Both the position numbers and the translations under genes were made by a program. Shown here piece after piece: positions 4,643 through 6,713 of a stretch of DNA of 6,713 nt. Location of the stretch: contig URIN01000081.1 of the NCBI GenBank assembly GCA_900547915.1, forward strand, positions 1-6,713, given 5' to 3'. The stretch's first letter is position 1. Each line of letters opens with the position of its first letter. The notes beneath the pieces were generated by a model that worked only from the letters and a program-made list of their open reading frames with translations, was not told where the DNA came from and did no database searches. Source of the DNA: an uncultured Clostridium sp. (GTDB lineage Bacteria > Bacillota > Clostridia > Oscillospirales > Acutalibacteraceae).

Positions 4643-6713
4643 ATGAAGATTATCAAGAGAAACGGCTCCGAGGCGGAATTTGACCTCTCCAAGATTGTTG
4701 CCGCTGTTACCAAAGCTAACGCGGCGTGCGAAAAAGAAGAACTCACCCCCTCCCAGATAAGAGACATCGCCGAATTTGTTGAATTTAAAATCACAAAGGC
4801 GGATCGTGCCCTTTCCGTTGAAGAAATTCAGGACATTGTTGAAAACCAGATCATGGCTCAGGGCGCATTTGAGGTTGCCAAAAGGTATGTTAAATACCGT
4901 TACAATCGCTCACTCATAAGAAAGTCCAACACCACGGACGAGCAGATACTTACGCTTATTGAGTGCAACAACGAAGAAGTAAAACAGGAAAACTCAAATA
5001 AGAACCCAACTGTAAACAGCGTTCAGCGTGACTACATGGCTGGCGAGGTTTCAAAAGACCTTACTAAGAGAATTCTTTTGCCGCAGGATATTGTTGAGGC
5101 TCACGAAAACGGCCTTATCCATTTCCACGATGCTGATTACTTTGCACAGCATATGCACAACTGTGACCTTGTAAACCTTGAGGACATGCTGCAGAACGGC
5201 ACCGTTATAAGCGGCACAATGATTGAAAAGCCGCACACCTTCTCAACAGCCTGCAACATTGCAACTCAGATAATTGCTCAGATAGCGTCAAGCCAGTACG
5301 GCGGTCAGAGCATCAGCCTTGCACACCTTGCTCCGTTTGTTGATCTCAGCAGACAGAAGTTCAGAAAAGACGTTAAAGCAGAGCTTGAGGCTGCGGGTGT
5401 TGAGCCTGATGAGGATCAGATAAACAAGATTACGGAACTGCGTGTAAAGAATGAGATTAAACGCGGCGTTCAGACAATCCAGTATCAGGTTATCACTCTT
5501 ATGACTACAAACGGCCAGGCTCCGTTTGTTACGGTATTTATGTATCTTGACGAAGTTCCCGAGGGTCAGACTAGAGACGACCTCAAACTTATAATTGAGG
5601 AAGTACTGCGTCAGAGAATTCAGGGTGTTAAGAACGAGAGCGGAGTATGGATTACCCCGGCATTCCCGAAGCTCATCTATGTGCTTGATGAGGACAACAT
5701 TACAGAAGGTTCAAAGTACTGGGATGTTACCTGCCTTGCGGCAAAATGCACTGCGAAGAGAATGGTTCCCGATTACATCTCCGCAAAGAAGATGCGTGAG
5801 CTTAAGATAGACAAGAACGGAAACGGCAATGTTTACACATGCATGGGCTGCCGTTCATTCCTTACTCCTTATGTTGATCCTAAAACAAATAAGCCGAAGT
5901 ATTACGGCAGATTCAACCAGGGCGTTGTAACAATCAACCTTGTTGATATTGCCTGCTCCTCCGGCGGAGATATGACAAAATTCTGGAAGATATTTGACGA
6001 AAGACTTGACCTCTGCTACCGTGCTCTTATGTGCCGCCACAACAGACTTCTCGGCACACCAAGCGATGTTGCTCCCATTCTTTGGCAGTACGGTGCTCTT
6101 GCAAGACTTAAGAAGGGCGAAACAATTGATAAGCTTCTTTTCGGCGGCTATTCAACTATTTCACTCGGATATGCAGGTCTTTATGAATGCGTTAAGTATA
6201 TGACAGGCAAGAGCCACACAGACCCAGATGCAAAAGACTTTGCTATTTCAGTTATGCAGAAGCTTAATGACGCTTGCAAAACTTGGAAAGAGAAGGAAAA
6301 TATCGACTTCTCAGTTTACGGAACTCCGCTTGAGTCCACTACATATAAATTTGCTAAATGCCTGCAGAAGCGTTTCGGCAAGATTCCCGGAGTTACAGAT
6401 AAGAACTATATTACAAACAGCTATCATGTTCATGTTTCCGAAAAGATAGACGCTTTCAAGAAGCTTGAATTCGAGGCTGAGTTCCAGAACCTTTCACCCG
6501 GCGGAGCAATCAGCTATGTTGAAGTTCCGAACATGCAGAATAATATTCCTGCCGTACTTTCGGTTATGCAGTATATCTACAACCACATTATGTACGCCGA
6601 ACTCAACACAAAGAGTGATTACTGCCAGGTATGCGGCTATGACGGCGAGATCAAGATTGTTGAAGAAAACGGCAAACTTGTATGGCGCTGCCCCAACTGC
6701 GGCAATGAAGATC
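4643..6713 (+). CDS. nrdD: Anaerobic (class III) ribonucleoside-triphosphate reductase NrdD, 3'-partial
   Basis: An open frame of 690 codons runs off the right edge; the protein begins MKIIKRNGSEAEFDLSKI. NrdD reduces ribonucleotides to deoxyribonucleotides without oxygen, using a glycyl radical installed by the SAM-radical activase NrdG. Residues 1 to about 95 form an ATP-cone, the allosteric site sensing ATP/dATP. The ten-stranded barrel follows, with HNCDLVNLEDML holding Cys174 and TCMGCRSFL holding Cys400 and Cys403, the expected region of the thiyl-radical cysteine. Near the end Cys661-x2-Cys664 and Cys683-x2-Cys686 form the structural zinc site. The glycyl-radical loop (RxCGY-like) should lie within a few dozen residues beyond the window, so the truncation is a window effect, not a broken gene. 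nrdG is likely to follow but cannot be seen. No in-frame stop or frameshift is present. Regulation is probably by the boxes at 4544-4622. Confidence 0.97.
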   Translation, partial: MKIIKRNGSEAEFDLSKIVAAVTKANAACEKEELTPSQIRDIAEFVEFKITKADRALSVEEIQDIVENQIMAQGAFEVAKRYVKYRYNRSLIRKSNTTDEQILTLIECNNEEVKQENSNKNPTVNSVQRDYMAGEVSKDLTKRILLPQDIVEAHENGLIHFHDADYFAQHMHNCDLVNLEDMLQNGTVISGTMIEKPHTFSTACNIATQIIAQIASSQYGGQSISLAHLAPFVDLSRQKFRKDVKAELEAAGVEPDEDQINKITELRVKNEIKRGVQTIQYQVITLMTTNGQAPFVTVFMYLDEVPEGQTRDDLKLIIEEVLRQRIQGVKNESGVWITPAFPKLIYVLDEDNITEGSKYWDVTCLAAKCTAKRMVPDYISAKKMRELKIDKNGNGNVYTCMGCRSFLTPYVDPKTNKPKYYGRFNQGVVTINLVDIACSSGGDMTKFWKIFDERLDLCYRALMCRHNRLLGTPSDVAPILWQYGALARLKKGETIDKLLFGGYSTISLGYAGLYECVKYMTGKSHTDPDAKDFAISVMQKLNDACKTWKEKENIDFSVYGTPLESTTYKFAKCLQKRFGKIPGVTDKNYITNSYHVHVSEKIDAFKKLEFEAEFQNLSPGGAISYVEVPNMQNNIPAVLSVMQYIYNHIMYAELNTKSDYCQVCGYDGEIKIVEENGKLVWRCPNCGNED

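Noticed and set aside
4582..4794. Minus-strand frame overlapping the nrdD promoter and ATP-cone
   Set aside because: It is antisense to a clear nrdD start with ATP-cone sequence; no ribosome binding site supports it.
5595..6449. Alternative frames inside nrdD (5595-5810, 5994-6203 and 6228-6449 plus; 5855-6040 minus)
   Set aside because: All lie within the uninterrupted NrdD frame, whose motifs are intact throughout.
4643..6713. nrdD as a truncated pseudogene
   Set aside because: The frame is open to the last base and ends just after the zinc-site cysteines, so the window edge alone cuts it.
1..6713. CRISPR array, tRNA, rRNA or insertion sequence
   Set aside because: No regularly spaced direct repeats of suitable length, cloverleaf-like segments, rRNA-like stretches or transposase motifs were seen by eye.

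Overview
The window looks like the end of an assembled contig from a low-to-moderate GC, strictly anaerobic Gram-positive bacterium, most likely a Clostridia member of the Oscillospiraceae/Ruminococcaceae kind. The grounds are strong AGGAGG-type ribosome binding sites, consensus sigma-A promoters, a class III (oxygen-sensitive) ribonucleotide reductase, an ECF-type thiamine transporter behind a TPP riboswitch, and the NifU-like/GGGtGRT gene pair known from anaerobes. The taxonomic placement is an inference. Bases 1-48 are not biological: they are an Illumina Nextera P7/i7 adapter, so genomic DNA begins at base 49.

Layout: (1) 61-1782, plus strand, a tight two-gene operon: a NifU/IscU-like Fe-S scaffold homologue (61-753) and a GGGtGRT-family protein (775-1782), closed by a hairpin terminator at 1834-1864. 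(2) 1900-3318, minus strand, a stand-alone, A+T-rich GH5 glycosidase resembling endoglycoceramidases, with no signal peptide and its own candidate promoter at 3367-3395. (3) 3457-4056, minus strand, thiT, the thiamine-binding S component of an ECF transporter. Its leader is fully readable: consensus promoter (4243-4271), TPP aptamer (4161-4227), terminator (4111-4141), Shine-Dalgarno site, gene, and a final terminator (3412-3440). (4) 4272-4534, a gene-free A+T-rich spacer between divergent promoters. (5) 4643 to the right edge, plus strand, nrdD, cut by the window end before its glycyl-radical loop. Its promoter (4535-4563) sits among three related 16-bp boxes spaced 31 and 32 bp, which are candidate NrdR operators.

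The thiT unit is a self-contained regulatory circuit: TPP binding should favour the terminator. A 7-bp antiterminator pairing between the aptamer and the terminator can be drawn from the sequence. The nrdD unit supplies dNTPs without oxygen and appears to carry phased repressor sites. The least understood biology is the NifU-like/GGGtGRT pair: the family is recognised, but to my knowledge its biochemical role is not established. The scaffold-like protein appears to lack the third canonical IscU cysteine and carries an extra C-terminal region.
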